From Apteryx mantelli (Eukaryota > Chordata > Aves > Apterygiformes > Apterygidae): DNA of 64,000 nucleotides. Below are positions 63,568 to 64,000 of the stretch, one piece after another (the stretch's first letter is position 1; each line of letters starts with the position of its first letter). The stretch is from assembly GCF_036417845.1 (NCBI RefSeq), contig NC_089979.1, positions 21,098,458-21,162,457 of the forward strand, given 5' to 3'. The position numbers and the translations under genes are program-made. Below the pieces are notes generated by a model, which was not told where the DNA came from, did no database searches, and saw only the letters and a program-made list of their open reading frames with translations.

Positions 63568-64000
63568 GCTTCCCTACACTGAAATATACTAGTTAGCAAC
63601 ACTTTCTGTGACGAAGTGTGCTTCAGTGTATTCCATTATATCAAATAAACACAGTTGTGTCTCTTTTGAGAAACACTATGTATTGAAGAACTGTTTGTTT
63701 CCTACTCTATAGAGGTTTAATATACTTTTAAATACTTTATTTCCCCAAAACACATTGACTCCTTCAGACAAGTTGAATACGTGACTTGCCATGTGCATTC
63801 AAATTACAAGCCTGAGAAACACACATATTGAAATGATGCCTTTTAGTCCCTTTCCTAGTCGGCCAGCAAATGCCTTTTTGAAAGCAGCTATAGTTAGCTA
63901 CATATAGCTCTAACTATATGGGCCACTCTTATGCAGTTGGGATCTTGCATAATAATAATCATTAAATATTATGAATATATGAATTATGAATATAAGCATA

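Larger units (their letters stand above)
57112..64000 (-). other. MMP16 intron upstream of hemopexin exon I (runs off the window)
   Basis: At least 6.9 kb of AT-rich intron. I searched by eye for the expected hinge exon, which should end in codons for MFVFK followed by a GT donor, and did not find it, so that exon lies beyond 64000. It contains a pentanucleotide repeat (58530-58587), an old CR1 3' end (60838-61170), a TAAA/TAA microsatellite (63487-63567) and several poly-A runs (about 58453, 59187, 60240). Confidence 0.8.

Noticed and set aside
57112-64000. Search for the MMP16 hinge exon ending MFVFK
   Set aside because: No matching codons before a GT donor were found, so the exon is placed outside the window.

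Overview
The window is vertebrate nuclear DNA, almost certainly from a bird. It is AT-rich and gene-poor. It carries CR1 LINE retrotransposons, including recent copies that end in the avian ATTCTGTG octamer, plus an endogenous-retrovirus solo LTR, older SINE/LINE relics and microsatellites. No bacterial-type gene, operon, CRISPR array, rRNA or convincing functional tRNA gene was seen.

The only cellular gene I can support is the 3' half of MMP16 (MT3-MMP, a membrane-type matrix metalloproteinase), on the minus strand and read right to left. Four coding exons lie at 57111-56973, 49399-49249, 44322-44207 and 38248-37914. The junctions are GT/AG and the codon phases close exactly (139, 151, 116 and 335 nt; 246 codons plus a TGA stop). 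They encode most of the four-bladed hemopexin domain, the juxtamembrane stem, the transmembrane helix and the cytoplasmic tail ending EWV. The signal peptide, propeptide, catalytic zinc domain and hinge exons are not in the window and should lie beyond 64000.

Layout: 1-25700 is intergenic sequence downstream of MMP16. It holds old CR1 pieces (4190-4770; 17820-19330), an 848-bp solo LTR with 7-bp target duplications (6351-7198), a second possible LTR next to a long TG repeat (14750-15972) and simple repeats. 25700-37913 is the 3' flank and probably, at its right side, the long MMP16 3' UTR; it includes a piggyBac-like hairpin MITE (25969-26053), a CR1 fragment (29271-29786) and an element-like interval bounded by a perfect 18-bp inverted repeat (36501-36984). 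37914-57111 is the exon/intron part of MMP16, with a 2.26-kb CR1 whose ORF2 is interrupted by one stop codon in the intron before the last exon. 57112-64000 is intron, with one more old CR1 3' end (60838-61170).

The best observations are two candidate TTAA-flanked, CCCTTTGA-ended MITEs near or in the MMP16 3' UTR (one would supply a miR-146-type seed match), the identical orientation of all six recognised CR1 copies, and the nearly open CR1. I found no convincing new multi-gene system.
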